Shown piece after piece: positions 27,312 through 37,094 of a DNA stretch of 56,992 bases. A program made the translations under genes and the position numbers. Source of the DNA: Hyphomicrobiales bacterium (GTDB lineage Bacteria; Pseudomonadota; Alphaproteobacteria; Rhizobiales; Beijerinckiaceae); contig JAQGKD010000105.1 in assembly GCA_028290285.1 (NCBI GenBank), positions 1 through 56,992 on the forward strand. Reading direction: 5' to 3'. Numbering within the stretch: position 1 is the first letter of the stretch; each line of letters starts with the position of its first letter. A model generated the notes under the pieces. It saw nothing but the letters and a program-made list of their open reading frames with translations, had not been told where the DNA came from and ran no database searches.

Positions 27312-27980
27312 TTACTTGACGGCGAAGCAATAGAGCAGGCCGGCGCCGCCGGTGCTCTTCAGGTCGTCCTGCGTGCAACCGCCGCCGGGGCCGCGCGAAG
27401 GATGCGCGGTGTTCCATGACTTCGCAGCGGCGCTTTCGTCCAGGCCGGTGCGGTCGATGTGACCGAGCATCGCCGCGCCCGTTGTGCTGCTCGTCCAGTT
27501 CTTGCAGGTCATGTCCGCATCGCCCGCGATGGTCCGGCCTTCCTCGTTCGAGCCGGTGAGAACGTCATGCATATTGGGCGTGTCGCCGCGCCCCTTCACG
27601 ATCTCGCCCTTCTCGGTGAGGGCCGTCTGCTTTGTGAGCTTGTTGGCCGCGCTGTGCAGATCGTCGACGCTTTTGGCGATGACCTCGCCCTTGGCGTTCA
27701 TCCAGGGACCCGTGCCGATGCGGTCGCGCGCGTTCACGGCGCCAGCGCCCTGCGTGCTCAGATAGGCATGCCAGGTCTTGCTTCCCGCGCCTGCGGCGGC
27801 CGCCAGCGTCTGGCAATGGGCATCGGCGCCCGCGAGCCCGCCGAGATCAGCACCCTTGCCGATGCCGACGCTGGTGACGAAGAACGTCATATCGGCATTC
27901 TGCGCCTGCGCGGGCAGGCTGGCGCAAAGGCCCAGTGCCGCAACGGAGGCCAGACCCCAGACGCGTGTGGTGATGCTCAT
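27312..27980 (-). CDS. Secreted lectin-like protein
   Basis: A 222-residue protein with a signal peptide ending ASLPAQA. The mature part resembles a family annotated as lectin in Bradyrhizobium and relatives: MTFFVTSVGIGKGADLGGL, ADAHCQTLAAAAG, WHAYLSTQG, RIGTGPWMNAKG and the C-terminal GGAGLLYCFA. Four cysteines suggest two disulfides. Carbohydrate binding is not proven for the family. The start follows GGGAGGGAAACGAGC. It is convergent with the chemoreceptor gene. Confidence 0.75.
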   Translation of the reverse strand: MSITTRVWGLASVAALGLCASLPAQAQNADMTFFVTSVGIGKGADLGGLAGADAHCQTLAAAAGAGSKTWHAYLSTQGAGAVNARDRIGTGPWMNAKGEVIAKSVDDLHSAANKLTKQTALTEKGEIVKGRGDTPNMHDVLTGSNEEGRTIAGDADMTCKNWTSSTTGAAMLGHIDRTGLDESAAAKSWNTAHPSRGPGGGCTQDDLKSTGGAGLLYCFAVK

Positions 27981-28194
27981 GCTCGTTTCCCTCCCGGTAG
28001 CCGGCTCAAAGGCCGTGGCTTTGCCGCAGGCCGAGCGGAGCAGGTTTGCGGGGAGGGGGCAATTGACGTTTTTGGGAGGTAGAGACTAGCCTATCGGGTG
28101 CGCCGTGCTCATCCTCCCTCCGTCGAATTCCCCCGCCGCATCGCAGCATGCTAGACCTCAAGCCTGTTCATCCCACGCACCCGGGGCCGGCTCC

Positions 28195-29730
28195 ATGAAA
28201 CATGTCCTTGAAACTCTCGCGGATCGTCGTGCCGAGGCGCGGTTGGGTGGGGGGCAGGGGCGTATCGATGCGCAGCACAAGCGGGGCAAGCTGACCGCGC
28301 GCGAGCGGATCGACCTGCTGCTCGATCATGGGTCGTTCGAGGAATTCGACATGTTCGTGCAGCATCGCTGCACCGACTTCGGCATGGAGAAGGGCGCAAA
28401 GATTCCGGGCGATGGGGTGGTCACCGGCTGGGGCACGGTGAACGGCCGCACGGTCTATGTCTTCGCCAAGGATTTCACCGTCTTCGGCGGGTCGCTCTCC
28501 GAAACGCATGCGCAGAAGATCACCAAGATCCAGGATATGGCGCTGCGCAACCGCGCGCCGATCATCGGCCTGTTCGACGCGGGCGGCGCGCGCATCCAGG
28601 AGGGTGTCGCTGCGCTCGGCGGTTATGGCGAGGTGTTTCAGCGAAATGTGCTGTCGTCGGGCGTCGTGCCGCAGATCTCCATGATCATGGGGCCTTGCGC
28701 GGGCGGAGACGTCTATTCGCCTGCGATGACCGACTTCATCTTCATGGTGAAGGACACGAGTTACATGTTCGTGACCGGCCCCGACGTCGTGAAGACCGTG
28801 ACCAACGAGACCGTGACGGCGGAAGAACTTGGCGGCGCTTCCGTGCATGCCACCAAGAGCTCGATTGCAGACCGCGCCTATGAGAACGACGTCGAGGCGC
28901 TGTTGCAGATGCGCCGCTTCATCGATTTCCTGCCCGCGTCCAACCGCGACGAGGTGCCGGAATGGCCGACGTTCGATGCGAGCGACCGCATCGACATGTC
29001 GCTCGATACCATCGTGCCCGACAATCCCAACAAGCCCTACGACATCAAGGAGCTGATCCTGAAAGTCGTGGACGAGCGGGACTTTTTCGAAATTCAGGAA
29101 GCGCACGCCAGGAACATCGTGACGGGCTTCGGCCGCATGGATGGGCGCACGGTGGGCTTCGTCGCCAACCAGCCGATGGTGCTGGCGGGCGTGCTCGATT
29201 CCGATGCGTCGCGCAAGGCCGCGCGTTTTGTGCGCTTCTGCGATGCGTTCAACATTCCGATCGTCACCTTCGTGGATGTGCCGGGCTTCCTTCCCGGCAC
29301 CGCGCAGGAATATGGCGGCCTCATCAAGCATGGTGCGAAGCTGCTCTTCGCCTATGCGGAGGCGACGGTGCCGAAGGTAACCGTGATTACACGCAAGGCT
29401 TTTGGTGGCGCTTACGACGTGATGGCCTCGAAGCATCTGCGCGGTGACGTGAACTACGCGTGGCCGACGGCGCAGATCGCGGTGATGGGCGCCAAGGGCG
29501 CGGTCGAGATCATCTTTCGGGCCGACATCGGCGATGCGGAGAAGATCGCCGAGCGCACGAAGGAATATGAAGAGCGGTTCCTCTCGCCCTTCGTGGCGGC
29601 GGAGCGGGGCTATATCGACGAGGTGATCATGCCGCATTCGACACGCCGCCGCATCGCCCGTGCTTTGGCGGCGCTGCGCCACAAGGAACTGGAAAATCCC
29701 TGGAAGAAGCACGACAATATTCCGCTGTGA
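28195..29730 (+). CDS. pccB: Propionyl-CoA carboxylase beta subunit
   Basis: A 511-residue carboxyltransferase, the length of PccB. It transfers CO2 from biotin to propionyl-CoA, giving methylmalonyl-CoA. The N half has [20 protein letters not shown] and the oxyanion-hole glycines [12 protein letters not shown]. The C half has [16 protein letters not shown] and [17 protein letters not shown]. The frame is open 90 nt upstream, but the ATG at 28195 gives the family N terminus. Its partner pccA is 2.3 kb downstream. It supports odd-chain, Val/Ile and PHB-related metabolism. Confidence 0.95.
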   Translation: MKHVLETLADRRAEARLGGGQGRIDAQHKRGKLTARERIDLLLDHGSFEEFDMFVQHRCTDFGMEKGAKIPGDGVVTGWGTVNGRTVYVFAKDFTVFGGSLSETHAQKITKIQDMALRNRAPIIGLFDAGGARIQEGVAALGGYGEVFQRNVLSSGVVPQISMIMGPCAGGDVYSPAMTDFIFMVKDTSYMFVTGPDVVKTVTNETVTAEELGGASVHATKSSIADRAYENDVEALLQMRRFIDFLPASNRDEVPEWPTFDASDRIDMSLDTIVPDNPNKPYDIKELILKVVDERDFFEIQEAHARNIVTGFGRMDGRTVGFVANQPMVLAGVLDSDASRKAARFVRFCDAFNIPIVTFVDVPGFLPGTAQEYGGLIKHGAKLLFAYAEATVPKVTVITRKAFGGAYDVMASKHLRGDVNYAWPTAQIAVMGAKGAVEIIFRADIGDAEKIAERTKEYEERFLSPFVAAERGYIDEVIMPHSTRRRIARALAALRHKELENPWKKHDNIPL

Positions 29731-29796
29731 ATGGCAGACCAGGCCCAGACGGCGGTATCGTACAAGAGGCTGCTGTCCAGCTGTTTTCAGTCATTT

Positions 29797-29815
29797 CAGT
29801 GCTGCATCCGCACTG
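29797..29815 (+). repeat. Inverted repeat downstream of pccB
   Basis: CAGTGC (29797-29802) and GCACTG (29810-29815) form a 6-bp stem around TGCATCC, followed by GTTTTG. It lies 66 nt after the pccB stop in the gap before the PRC-barrel gene. It may be a weak terminator for pccB or an operator for the next gene. Confidence 0.35.
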
Positions 29816-29896
29816 GTTTTGAGGTAGCTTCTCGCTGCAGTGCCGCATGTCGGCGCTAAAGCGACAGCTATTCCATGACCGATGAAGGAGACACTC

Positions 29897-30214
29897 ATGT
29901 CATCCTCTCTTCAGGGCTCAGTGACCACGCCTTCGCGCATTGAAAGCGACCGGGTCGAAGGACTTCCGGTGTTCGATGACAGCGGCAACCGGCTTGGCAA
30001 GATCAAGCGTCTCATGATCGAGAAGCGAAGCGGGCTCGTCGATTGCGTGGTGATCGATCACCATCGCCGCTTTGGAATCGGATTGGAAGAGATCGAAATT
30101 CCATGGAAGACGCTCTGGTACGATACGACGGTCGGCGGGTACAGAACCCACCCTGCGAAGCCGGCGCCGCCGCCGGGGATGACTCCGGCGAAGGACCGCG
30201 ACGACATTCACTGA
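29897..30214 (+). CDS. PRC-barrel domain protein
   Basis: A 105-residue small protein with a PRC-barrel fold: VEGLPVFDDSGNRLGKIKRL, then a second half resembling GLEEIEIPWKTLWYDT. PRC-barrel proteins of this size are common in Hyphomicrobiales and often stress-induced, but the role is not defined. The start at 29897 follows GAAGGAGACACTC; an ATG 15 nt upstream sits on the same ribosome binding site and is less likely. The C terminus is Pro-rich. Confidence 0.82.
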   Translation: MSSSLQGSVTTPSRIESDRVEGLPVFDDSGNRLGKIKRLMIEKRSGLVDCVVIDHHRRFGIGLEEIEIPWKTLWYDTTVGGYRTHPAKPAPPPGMTPAKDRDDIH

Positions 30215-30319
30215 GTTCTTACAGAGCGAGCAGGCGATCTGGAATTCGCGGGACCGTACGGGATTGCTTCGCGCGGCATCACAGGGGTCGTGAGGATCGC
30301 TCTCGAACGCCGCTCGCGA

Positions 30320-31261
30320 TTACATGCCCAGCAGCGCGGCGATGATGGCTGCGCGCTGCGGTTCAAGTTGCGCCGGCAGCTTCAGGTCTTCGCCCAGGCT
30401 CTCGACTGGTTCGTCGACCGTGAAACCCGGACCATCTGTCGCGATCTCGAAGAGCACGCCCGAGGGTTCGCGGAAATAGACTGAGCGGAAATAAGTGCGG
30501 TCGAGCTGCGGCGTCGTCTCGATGCCGAGCTTGATGAGCGCTGCGACGAGTTCCGCCTGCGCCGCATCGTCCTTTGCGCGAAAGGCGACGTGGTGGATCG
30601 AGCCCGCGCCTTGCGCACCGGGCGCCAGATCCTCGCCCTTCAGCAGTTCGATCCGCGCGCCGGGTGCCTTGTTGCCGGGCATGGCGTAGCGGCGGCGCAT
30701 GAAGCCCGGCAGTTCGGCACGGCCCGTCTCGCGCCAGCCGAAAATGTCGGTGAGCACGCGGCCGGTGGCGTCGAGATCGTCTACGAGCAGGGTGGTGCCG
30801 GAAAGTCCGCGGATGGCCCATTCGCCGGGAACATCGGCGGAGGTATGGGGCGCCGTTGCGCCGCCGGTGCGTTCCTCCACCAGTTCCAGCCCGATGCCGT
30901 CGGGATCGTGCAGCACGATGACCGTGCCACCGCCGGACTGGTCGAGCGCGAAGGAGATGCCCTCGTCCGCCATCCGCTCACTCCAGAACAGCGCGCTGTG
31001 CGGGGGAATGGCGAAGGAGACGGTCACGGCTTCGCCGACGCCCGGGCCGCCCTGCTGGGCGCCTTCCCACGAAAAGAAGGTCAGCACTGTGCCCGGAGAG
31101 CCGATCTCGTCGCCGAAATAGAGGTGCCACGCGCTGGGATCATCGAAATTCACGGTTCGCTTGACGAGGCGAAGGCCGAGAACCCGCGTGTAGAAATCAT
31201 GCGTGCGACGGATGTCGCCCGAGATGGCTGTGATGTGATGGAGGCCGGGCGAGAGCGTCAT
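30320..31261 (-). CDS. VOC-family ring-cleaving dioxygenase-like protein
   Basis: A 313-residue protein with two vicinal-oxygen-chelate modules, beginning LSPGLHHITAISGD, with HDFYTRVLGLRLVKRTVNFD. The metal ligands fit His in LHHITA, His in SIHHVAF and Glu near GVLFEIATD. It resembles the PcpA/LinE/MhqO hydroquinone dioxygenase group and YkcA-like proteins. The start at 31261 has GGGAAACC upstream; the longer open frame includes non-conserved sequence. Substrate is unknown. It lies between pccB and pccA but on the opposite strand. Confidence 0.85.
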   Translation of the reverse strand: MTLSPGLHHITAISGDIRRTHDFYTRVLGLRLVKRTVNFDDPSAWHLYFGDEIGSPGTVLTFFSWEGAQQGGPGVGEAVTVSFAIPPHSALFWSERMADEGISFALDQSGGGTVIVLHDPDGIGLELVEERTGGATAPHTSADVPGEWAIRGLSGTTLLVDDLDATGRVLTDIFGWRETGRAELPGFMRRRYAMPGNKAPGARIELLKGEDLAPGAQGAGSIHHVAFRAKDDAAQAELVAALIKLGIETTPQLDRTYFRSVYFREPSGVLFEIATDGPGFTVDEPVESLGEDLKLPAQLEPQRAAIIAALLGM

Positions 31262-31501
31262 GGTTTCCCTGGAGAGTGCGGATTTCTTTTCCGCACATGG
31301 GGCCTCGGTCCGCCGCTGGCAAGCGTTTTCAGGGCCTTGGGTCTGCGCTGCTCCTTCACACCTGCGAAACCATGCGCTTTTCCAGCAGCTTAACCCTGAA
31401 TCCAAGGGGTGTCGGCGGATTCACCGGACGGCAAGGTGCGTGACCTAGGAGTTAATGCAGGCATGAAGATGCGTTCCAATTCCAAGCCCAAAGAGGTCAC
31501 C

Positions 31502-31924
31502 ATGAGCCAGGTCCAGACCGCCACCGCCGCCATTGCCGCGCTCACGCAGCGCGCCTTTCTCAGCGAACAGGACGTCACGAGCCTGCGCCGCGACGTGCTG
31601 CGCGGCGGGTTCGTGACGCGTGAGCAGGCCGATGCTCTCTTCGCGCTCGATGCCGCCCCGATCCGCAAGTGCGAGGGTTGGACGGCCCTGTTCGTCGAGG
31701 CCATCACCGATCATGTGGTGTGGCAGGTCCGACCCACCGGCGTCGTCGCGCCCGAACAGGCCGAATGGGTGCTGGCGCGTGCCGACGAGGTGTCCACGCC
31801 GACGCGCCTGGCCGTGCTGGTGAACATTCTCGCGGAGGCCCATCAGGCACCAAAATCCTTCCTGGCGGCGGTGCGGGGCAGGGCGGCCAAGTGGCCCGGC
31901 GTCGAAAAGCTGGCCGCGGCCTGA
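31502..31924 (+). CDS. Conserved protein of unknown function
   Basis: A 140-residue, mostly helical soluble protein. It has no signal peptide and no membrane segment. TQRAFLSEQDVTSLRRDVLR and CEGWTALFVEAITDHVVWQV resemble a recurring alphaproteobacterial hypothetical family with acidic helical repeats (pattern W-FVEAITD-V). The ATG at 31502 follows AAAGAGGTCACC; an upstream ATG at 31463 is also in frame but has a weaker site. It lies 114 nt before pccA on the same strand, which hints at co-expression. No function can be assigned. Confidence 0.75.
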   Translation: MSQVQTATAAIAALTQRAFLSEQDVTSLRRDVLRGGFVTREQADALFALDAAPIRKCEGWTALFVEAITDHVVWQVRPTGVVAPEQAEWVLARADEVSTPTRLAVLVNILAEAHQAPKSFLAAVRGRAAKWPGVEKLAAA

Positions 31925-32038
31925 AGCTCGGGCTTGTTCAAGAGACGTATGGACGAGCATGGTGCACGGCAATAAGACTTGGGCAGAGTTCTTTCCTGCC
32001 CGACGCCCCGCCTGGCGACGGGTCTTTCCGGGGCGCGC

Positions 32039-34048
32039 ATGTTCACCAAGATCCTCATCGCCAATCGTGGCGAGATTGCCTGCCGTGTGATCAAGACGGC
32101 GCGTCGCATGGGTATTGCGACTGTCGCGGTTTATTCGGATGCCGACAAGGACGCGCTCCACGTCGAAATGGCCGACGAGGCCGTGAACATCGGCCCGCCC
32201 GCAGCGTCCGAATCCTATCTGGTGATCGAGAAGATCATCGAGGCCTGCAAGAAGACCGGCGCTCAGGCCGTGCATCCGGGTTACGGATTCCTGTCGGAGC
32301 GCGAGGCTTTCGCTCATGCGCTGAAGGAAAACGGCATCGTCTTCATCGGCCCCAATCCGCGCGCCATCGCCGCGATGGGCGACAAAATCGAATCCAAGAA
32401 ATTCGCCAATGCCGCCAAGGTGACGACCGTGCCTGGTTATCTCGGCGTGATCGAGACTCCGGAACATGCGGTGACCATCGCCGACGAGATCGGCTATCCC
32501 GTCATGATCAAGGCTTCGGCGGGCGGCGGCGGCAAGGGCATGCGCATCGCTAATTCCCGCGCCGAAGTGGCGGAAGGCTTTGCACGCGCACGCTCCGAGG
32601 CGCGCTCGTCCTTCGGCGACGACCGCGTGTTCGTGGAAAAGTTCATCGTCGAGCCCCGCCACATCGAAATCCAGATCCTCGGCGACAAGCATGGCAACGT
32701 GATCTATCTGGGCGAGCGCGAATGCTCGATCCAGCGCCGCAACCAGAAGGTCGTCGAGGAAGCACCGTCGCCGCTGCTCGACGAGGAGACGCGCCGCAAG
32801 ATGGGCGAGCAGGCCGTGGCGCTTGCCAAGGCGGTGGACTACGATTCCGCTGGAACCGTCGAGTTCGTCGCGGGACAGGACAAGAGCTTCTATTTTCTGG
32901 AGATGAACACGCGCCTGCAGGTGGAGCATCCTGTGACGGAGCTCATCACCGGCATCGATCTCGTCGAGCAGATGATCCGCGTCGCGGCCGGCGAAGAGCT
33001 TTCGGTCAAGCAGAAGGACGTGAAGCTCGTCGGCTGGGCGGTTGAAAGCCGTATCTATGCCGAGGATCCGACGCGCAACTTCCTGCCCTCCACGGGTCGC
33101 CTCGTCGCCTATCAGCCGCCCGCCGAGGGACATGCCGATGGTGTGACTTTGCGCAACGACACGGGCGTGACGGAGGGCGGCGAGATCTCGATCTATTACG
33201 ATCCGATGATCGCCAAGCTCGTGACGCATGCGAGCGATCGCGCGGCTGCCATCGAGGCGCAATCGCGTGCGCTCGATGAATTCGTGATCGAGGGCATTCG
33301 CCACAACATTCCGTTCCTGTCGTCGCTGATGCAGCATCCCCGCTGGAAAGAGGCCCGGCTTTCCACGGGCTTTATCGCGGAGGAATATCCCGACGGCTTC
33401 TCGCCGCTGGAACCCACCGGCGAGATCGCGCATGTGATGGCGGCGGTTGCGGCGGCTGTCGATCATGTGCTGAACGAGCGCAAGCGGCTCATCTCCGGCC
33501 AATTGCCAACTCAGAACGTCGTGCGGTTCGAGCGCGAGCGCAGTGTGCTTCTCGGCAAGACGCGCTTCGACCTCTGCATAGAGGAGGGCGACGATTCCCT
33601 GCTGATGCGGTTCGAGGACGCGAGCGCCCACGCGCACAGGCTCGAATCCGACTGGCGTCCGGGGCAGGCGGTCTGGCGCGGTCGCGTCGATGGCGATCTC
33701 GTCGCGGTGCAGGTGCGCGCGATCCTCAACGGCTTCCTGATTTCGCATCGCGGCGTATCTGTCGAGGCGCGCGTCTTCACGCGGCGCGAGGCCGAATTGT
33801 TCGCGCTGATGCCGGAGAAGAAAGCGCCTGACACGTCGAAGTCGCTGCTGTGTCCGATGCCGGGACTGGTGAAGGCCATTCTCGTCAAGGAGGGGCAGGA
33901 GATGAAGGCGGGCGAGCCGCTCTGCATGGTCGAGGCCATGAAGATGGAAAACGTGCTCTGCGCCGAGCGCGACGTCACCGTTCGCAAGATCAACGCGAAG
34001 GAAGGCGACAGCCTCGCGGTCGATGCCATCATCATGGAATTCGGCTGA
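32039..34048 (+). CDS. pccA: Propionyl-CoA carboxylase alpha subunit (biotin carboxylase plus biotin carrier)
   Basis: A 669-residue PccA. The biotin carboxylase domain starts [20 protein letters not shown], with the ATP-grasp loop KASAGGGGKGMR and the catalytic region [18 protein letters not shown]-type BT linker region lies at about 470-590. The C-terminal biotinyl domain has EAMKMEN with the biotin Lys at 635, 34 residues from the end, as usual. The start at 32039 fits the family. It works with PccB to make methylmalonyl-CoA. Confidence 0.96.
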   Translation: MFTKILIANRGEIACRVIKTARRMGIATVAVYSDADKDALHVEMADEAVNIGPPAASESYLVIEKIIEACKKTGAQAVHPGYGFLSEREAFAHALKENGIVFIGPNPRAIAAMGDKIESKKFANAAKVTTVPGYLGVIETPEHAVTIADEIGYPVMIKASAGGGGKGMRIANSRAEVAEGFARARSEARSSFGDDRVFVEKFIVEPRHIEIQILGDKHGNVIYLGERECSIQRRNQKVVEEAPSPLLDEETRRKMGEQAVALAKAVDYDSAGTVEFVAGQDKSFYFLEMNTRLQVEHPVTELITGIDLVEQMIRVAAGEELSVKQKDVKLVGWAVESRIYAEDPTRNFLPSTGRLVAYQPPAEGHADGVTLRNDTGVTEGGEISIYYDPMIAKLVTHASDRAAAIEAQSRALDEFVIEGIRHNIPFLSSLMQHPRWKEARLSTGFIAEEYPDGFSPLEPTGEIAHVMAAVAAAVDHVLNERKRLISGQLPTQNVVRFERERSVLLGKTRFDLCIEEGDDSLLMRFEDASAHAHRLESDWRPGQAVWRGRVDGDLVAVQVRAILNGFLISHRGVSVEARVFTRREAELFALMPEKKAPDTSKSLLCPMPGLVKAILVKEGQEMKAGEPLCMVEAMKMENVLCAERDVTVRKINAKEGDSLAVDAIIMEFG

Positions 34049-34069
34049 GACTCGCGGTAGAAGGGGCGC

Positions 34070-34576
34070 ATGCCTCTTCATTTCGCCTATGGCACCAATA
34101 TGGACGCTGCCGCCATGCAGCTGCGCTGCCCCGGCGGCAAGGCGCTGGGCGCAGCGCGCCTGATGCGTCACCGCTTCATCGTCATGCAGGAGGGGTTTCC
34201 CTCCATCGTGCGCGACCCGCAGGGCGTGGTCCACGGCGTGCTGTGGGACCTGACGCTCGCTGATCTGCGCCGCCTCGACGCCTATGAGGAGACCGCGCGG
34301 GGCCTTTACGCCAAAGCCGAGCAGCCGGTACTGAAGGCGGCTGGCGGTTCCTCGCGGGCGCTGGTCTATATCGGCCGGGGCGCTCCGGGCGGGAACCCCA
34401 AGCCCGGCATGATGGGCAACGTCCTGGCGGCCGCGCGCGAATGGGCGTTTCCCGAAGCCTATTTGCGCGAACTCACGCGCCTGACGCCACCGCCCGAGCA
34501 TAACGGACCCGGCGAGGCGGCCGCGCCGACCCCGAAAGTGCGACCGCGCTTCGCCACGCCCTTCGACCGGGGTTGA
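34070..34576 (+). CDS. Gamma-glutamylcyclotransferase-like (AIG2/GGCT fold) protein
   Basis: A 168-residue protein with the GGCT fold. The substrate loop is FAYGTNMD near the N terminus, and the catalytic-position Glu is in LDAYEETARGLYAK. The family cleaves gamma-glutamyl compounds to 5-oxoproline. The C terminus is Pro-rich and probably disordered. It starts 21 nt after pccA and ends within 10 nt of the acylphosphatase start, so the three may form one transcript. Confidence 0.85.
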   Translation: MPLHFAYGTNMDAAAMQLRCPGGKALGAARLMRHRFIVMQEGFPSIVRDPQGVVHGVLWDLTLADLRRLDAYEETARGLYAKAEQPVLKAAGGSSRALVYIGRGAPGGNPKPGMMGNVLAAAREWAFPEAYLRELTRLTPPPEHNGPGEAAAPTPKVRPRFATPFDRG

Positions 34577-34581
34577 GCGGA

Positions 34582-34881
34582 ATGGTGGAAATGCTCGTCG
34601 TTCACGTGCGGATCGAAGGCCGCGTGCAGGGCGTGGGTTTTCGTGAATGGACCGCGCGGCAGGCCCGCCAGCGGTCGCTCAGGGGATATGTTCGCAACCG
34701 GCGGGACGGCAGCGTCGAGGCGGTGTTTTCCGGCGATGCGGACGATGTGTCGGCGCTGGTCGAGGCCTGCGGGCGCGGGCCTTTGTCGGCGCGTGTGGAC
34801 CGGGTGGATGCGCGGCCTGCGACGGAGGCCGATTGCGAGCAGTTCGATGCAGGGGATTTCGTGGTGCTGCCGACCGCGTGA
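34582..34881 (+). CDS. Acylphosphatase
   Basis: A 99-residue acylphosphatase, which hydrolyses carboxyl-phosphate bonds. The signature GRVQGVGFREWTARQA carries the catalytic Arg, and GYVRNRRDGSVEAVFSG carries the catalytic Asn. The frame extends 9 nt upstream to a TTG that overlaps the previous stop; the ATG at 34582 is preferred. It is convergent with lipB, with only 3 nt between them. Confidence 0.93.
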   Translation: MVEMLVVHVRIEGRVQGVGFREWTARQARQRSLRGYVRNRRDGSVEAVFSGDADDVSALVEACGRGPLSARVDRVDARPATEADCEQFDAGDFVVLPTA

Positions 34882-34884
34882 GGG

Positions 34885-35619
34885 TCAGGCCGTCTCCCCA
34901 AACACCTCCTCGAACGCCGCCCGCAGCGCCGAATCGACCTCCGGCATGGTCACAGGCAATCCGAGATCGACGAGGCTCGTCACCCCGTAGCGGTTCTCCG
35001 AGATGCCACACGGCACGATGCCGCCGAAATGATCGAGCTCGGGCTCCACGTTAATCGAGATGCCGTGGAAGGTCACCCAGCGGCGCACCCTGATCCCGAT
35101 GGCGGCGATCTTGTCCTCGGCGCACGCCGCTTTTTCCGGCCGGGCGACCCAGACTCCGACGCGGTCCTCACGCCGCTCGCCGCGCACGTTGAAGGCGTCG
35201 AGCGTCGCGATGATCCAGTCTTCCAGCGAGGCGACGAACGCGCGCAGATCGGGATTGCGGCGCTTCAGGTCGAGCATCACATAGGCCACGCGCTGTCCGG
35301 GCCCGTGATAGGTGAACTGGCCGCCACGCCCTGTCCTGTGGACCGGGAAGCGGGCGTCCACGAGGTCGGAATCGTCGGCCGAGGTGCCGGCGGTGTAGAG
35401 GGCAGGGTGCTCCACCAGCCACACCAGCTCGGACGCCTCGCCCGCCGCGATGGCCTCGACGCGCGCTTCCATGAAGGCAACGGCCTCTACATAGGGGGTG
35501 AGGCCCTCCGCAATCGCCCATTCGACGGGTGCGCTTCCCGCCTGCGCGCGCATCGTGTGACGAAGATTGCCTCGGGAGGGGATTTCGTTGGGCGTGGACA
35601 CATTGGGGCTCCGGATCAT
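34885..35619 (-). CDS. lipB: Octanoyltransferase LipB
   Basis: A 244-residue LipB, which moves octanoyl from acyl carrier protein to lipoyl domains in lipoate synthesis. [20 protein letters not shown], Lys170 in EDKIAAIGI and the nucleophile Cys204 in GIVPCGI are present. The first ~22 residues are not conserved in the family; an internal ATG at 35553 is an alternative start. The product is needed by 2-oxoacid dehydrogenases and the glycine cleavage system. Confidence 0.94.
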   Translation of the reverse strand: MIRSPNVSTPNEIPSRGNLRHTMRAQAGSAPVEWAIAEGLTPYVEAVAFMEARVEAIAAGEASELVWLVEHPALYTAGTSADDSDLVDARFPVHRTGRGGQFTYHGPGQRVAYVMLDLKRRNPDLRAFVASLEDWIIATLDAFNVRGERREDRVGVWVARPEKAACAEDKIAAIGIRVRRWVTFHGISINVEPELDHFGGIVPCGISENRYGVTSLVDLGLPVTMPEVDSALRAAFEEVFGETA

Positions 35620-35760
35620 CAGGCTTTCTCATCGCATGAACAGGGTATCGACCGAAAGCTTCCGAAAAGCGTCACAGATGGCTTGTCATGCCCGAAGGCA
35701 TTTGTTAGATGACGCGCCTACCAGATGTGGCAGCGCCTTCGGGCACAGCGACATGACAGT

Positions 35761-35847
35761 GCGGCCGTGGCGGAACTGGTAGACGCGCTAGCTTGAGGTG
35801 CTAGTTTCCGAAAGGACGTGGAGGTTCGAGTCCTCTCGGCCGCACCA
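35761..35847 (+). tRNA. tRNA-Leu (anticodon GAG)
   Basis: The acceptor arms GCGGCCG and CGGCCGC pair over 7 bp, followed by discriminator A and an encoded CCA. The anticodon stem CTAGC/GCTAG encloses the loop TTGAGGT, giving GAG. The long variable arm (TTTCCGAAAGGACGT region) and the T arm GAGGTTCGAGTCCTC fit a class II leucine tRNA. It decodes CUC and CUU codons. A lower-GC acyltransferase gene follows. Confidence 0.96.
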
Positions 35848-35996
35848 ATTTGCCCCAATGGGCATTGATCTCTTCTTCTCGATTGCAATTCGCTTCGCAC
35901 CTGAATGGGATGCGCCTCGTCCGCTTGCCCACTCGCGGAAGACGATCTCGCGTGCGCATGTCGGATTTGAGGAGGAGGGGGCAAAAAACCGGGCGC

Positions 35997-37094
35997 CTAC
36001 GCAGCTACGCGTGGACCATTGAATCTCCGTGACAAGGCAATGGACCAAGTCTCGACTGTTACGTACATGACCGCCGATCCCGCCAGGGAGAGGATCAACG
36101 TCAATCCACTCAGGTAGATCGATGGAGCCCGATCCCAGAAGGCGTGGAACAAGGCGTACAGGATCGGCACGTGAATGAGATAGAGCGGATACGACAGGCG
36201 TCCCAGCCAAAAAGCAGGATAGGTCTGCAACAGGCGGGTCACAGGCCCGCCACGCAGGACGATGACGATAAAACTCCCGCAGGCAAGACTGGTTGTCAGA
36301 TCCGATCTGAGCCAGGTTCCCAACACCAGAAGAACGCATGAAGCGAGCCAAAGATAAGGTGTTCTTATCCAGGTGTCCCGCTTTGAGAGCGTAGCTTTGG
36401 CGAGTGCACATCCGACAAAGAACGAGCAAAAATAATGGATCGTTGCTCCCAGGCTCCCAAGGAGCGTTCCACCACCCGTGTAGGGTGGGTTCGGGAGATC
36501 GACTGTACTGCTGATAAGCTGACCGATGCCGTACAACAGGGCAGTGGCGGCAAGCACGTGGCTGAGGCGGATCACTGATAGCAGGTAGCAGAAGATCGGG
36601 ATGAAAAAGCCGACTCTCACCTCGTAGATCAGGCTCCAGGCCGGTCCATTCAATGTGTTGTCCGACTCGTTGATGCCCACCAGGAAAATGTGCCGCAGGA
36701 AGATTGGAAGGCTCAGGTCCGCGCTCCAGAGGGTGAGTTGTATGCCCGTTTTTGCAAAAGTTTCGCTTCGCATTGTTACGAATAAAATCAGCGTCAGAAG
36801 CATCGCGCATGCGAATGGTGGCAGCAACCTGGCGAGCCTTCCGAGCTGGAACGATAGGTAGGAGGCCGGCGGGTGTTTGAAGATCTTGAGTGCCAGGACG
36901 AAGCCACTCAGCACGAAGAAGAAAAGCACGGACGTGTGGCCGAGCGTTATGAAGGCGACCCCCAGCCGTTCCAGTCCATAGTTGGGGAGCGGCATCTCAA
37001 GCGGCACACAGTGAGTTAACAGTACTGTGAGGGCCGCTACGCCTCTCGCGCCATCAAGGCTGTGGTATCTCTCTGATAGAGATGCTGAATTCAT
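35997..37094 (-). CDS. Acyltransferase 3 family membrane protein (OafA/YrhL type)
   Basis: A 365-residue integral membrane protein of about ten helices that O-acylates surface or secreted glycans. It begins RYHSLDGARGVAALTVLLTH, where Arg and His are the conserved catalytic residues of the family, and has FFFVLSGFVLA and SYPLYLIHVPILY. The ATG at 37094 is preferred over an upstream TTG. Its base composition is visibly less GC-rich than its neighbours, and it lies next to tRNA-Leu, so lateral acquisition is plausible. Acceptor is unknown. Confidence 0.9.
   Translation of the reverse strand: MNSASLSERYHSLDGARGVAALTVLLTHCVPLEMPLPNYGLERLGVAFITLGHTSVLFFFVLSGFVLALKIFKHPPASYLSFQLGRLARLLPPFACAMLLTLILFVTMRSETFAKTGIQLTLWSADLSLPIFLRHIFLVGINESDNTLNGPAWSLIYEVRVGFFIPIFCYLLSVIRLSHVLAATALLYGIGQLISSTVDLPNPPYTGGGTLLGSLGATIHYFCSFFVGCALAKATLSKRDTWIRTPYLWLASCVLLVLGTWLRSDLTTSLACGSFIVIVLRGGPVTRLLQTYPAFWLGRLSYPLYLIHVPILYALFHAFWDRAPSIYLSGLTLILSLAGSAVMYVTVETWSIALSRRFNGPRVAA

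Noticed and set aside
28063..28094. Promoter for pccB built on TTGACG at 28063
   Set aside because: The -35 is good, but the positions 17-18 nt downstream (CTAGCC/TAGCCT) match -10 poorly.
31979..34501. A 1018-codon minus-strand open frame opposite pccA
   Set aside because: It is a GC-rich mirror frame of pccA with His/Arg/Asp-rich composition and no recognisable domain.
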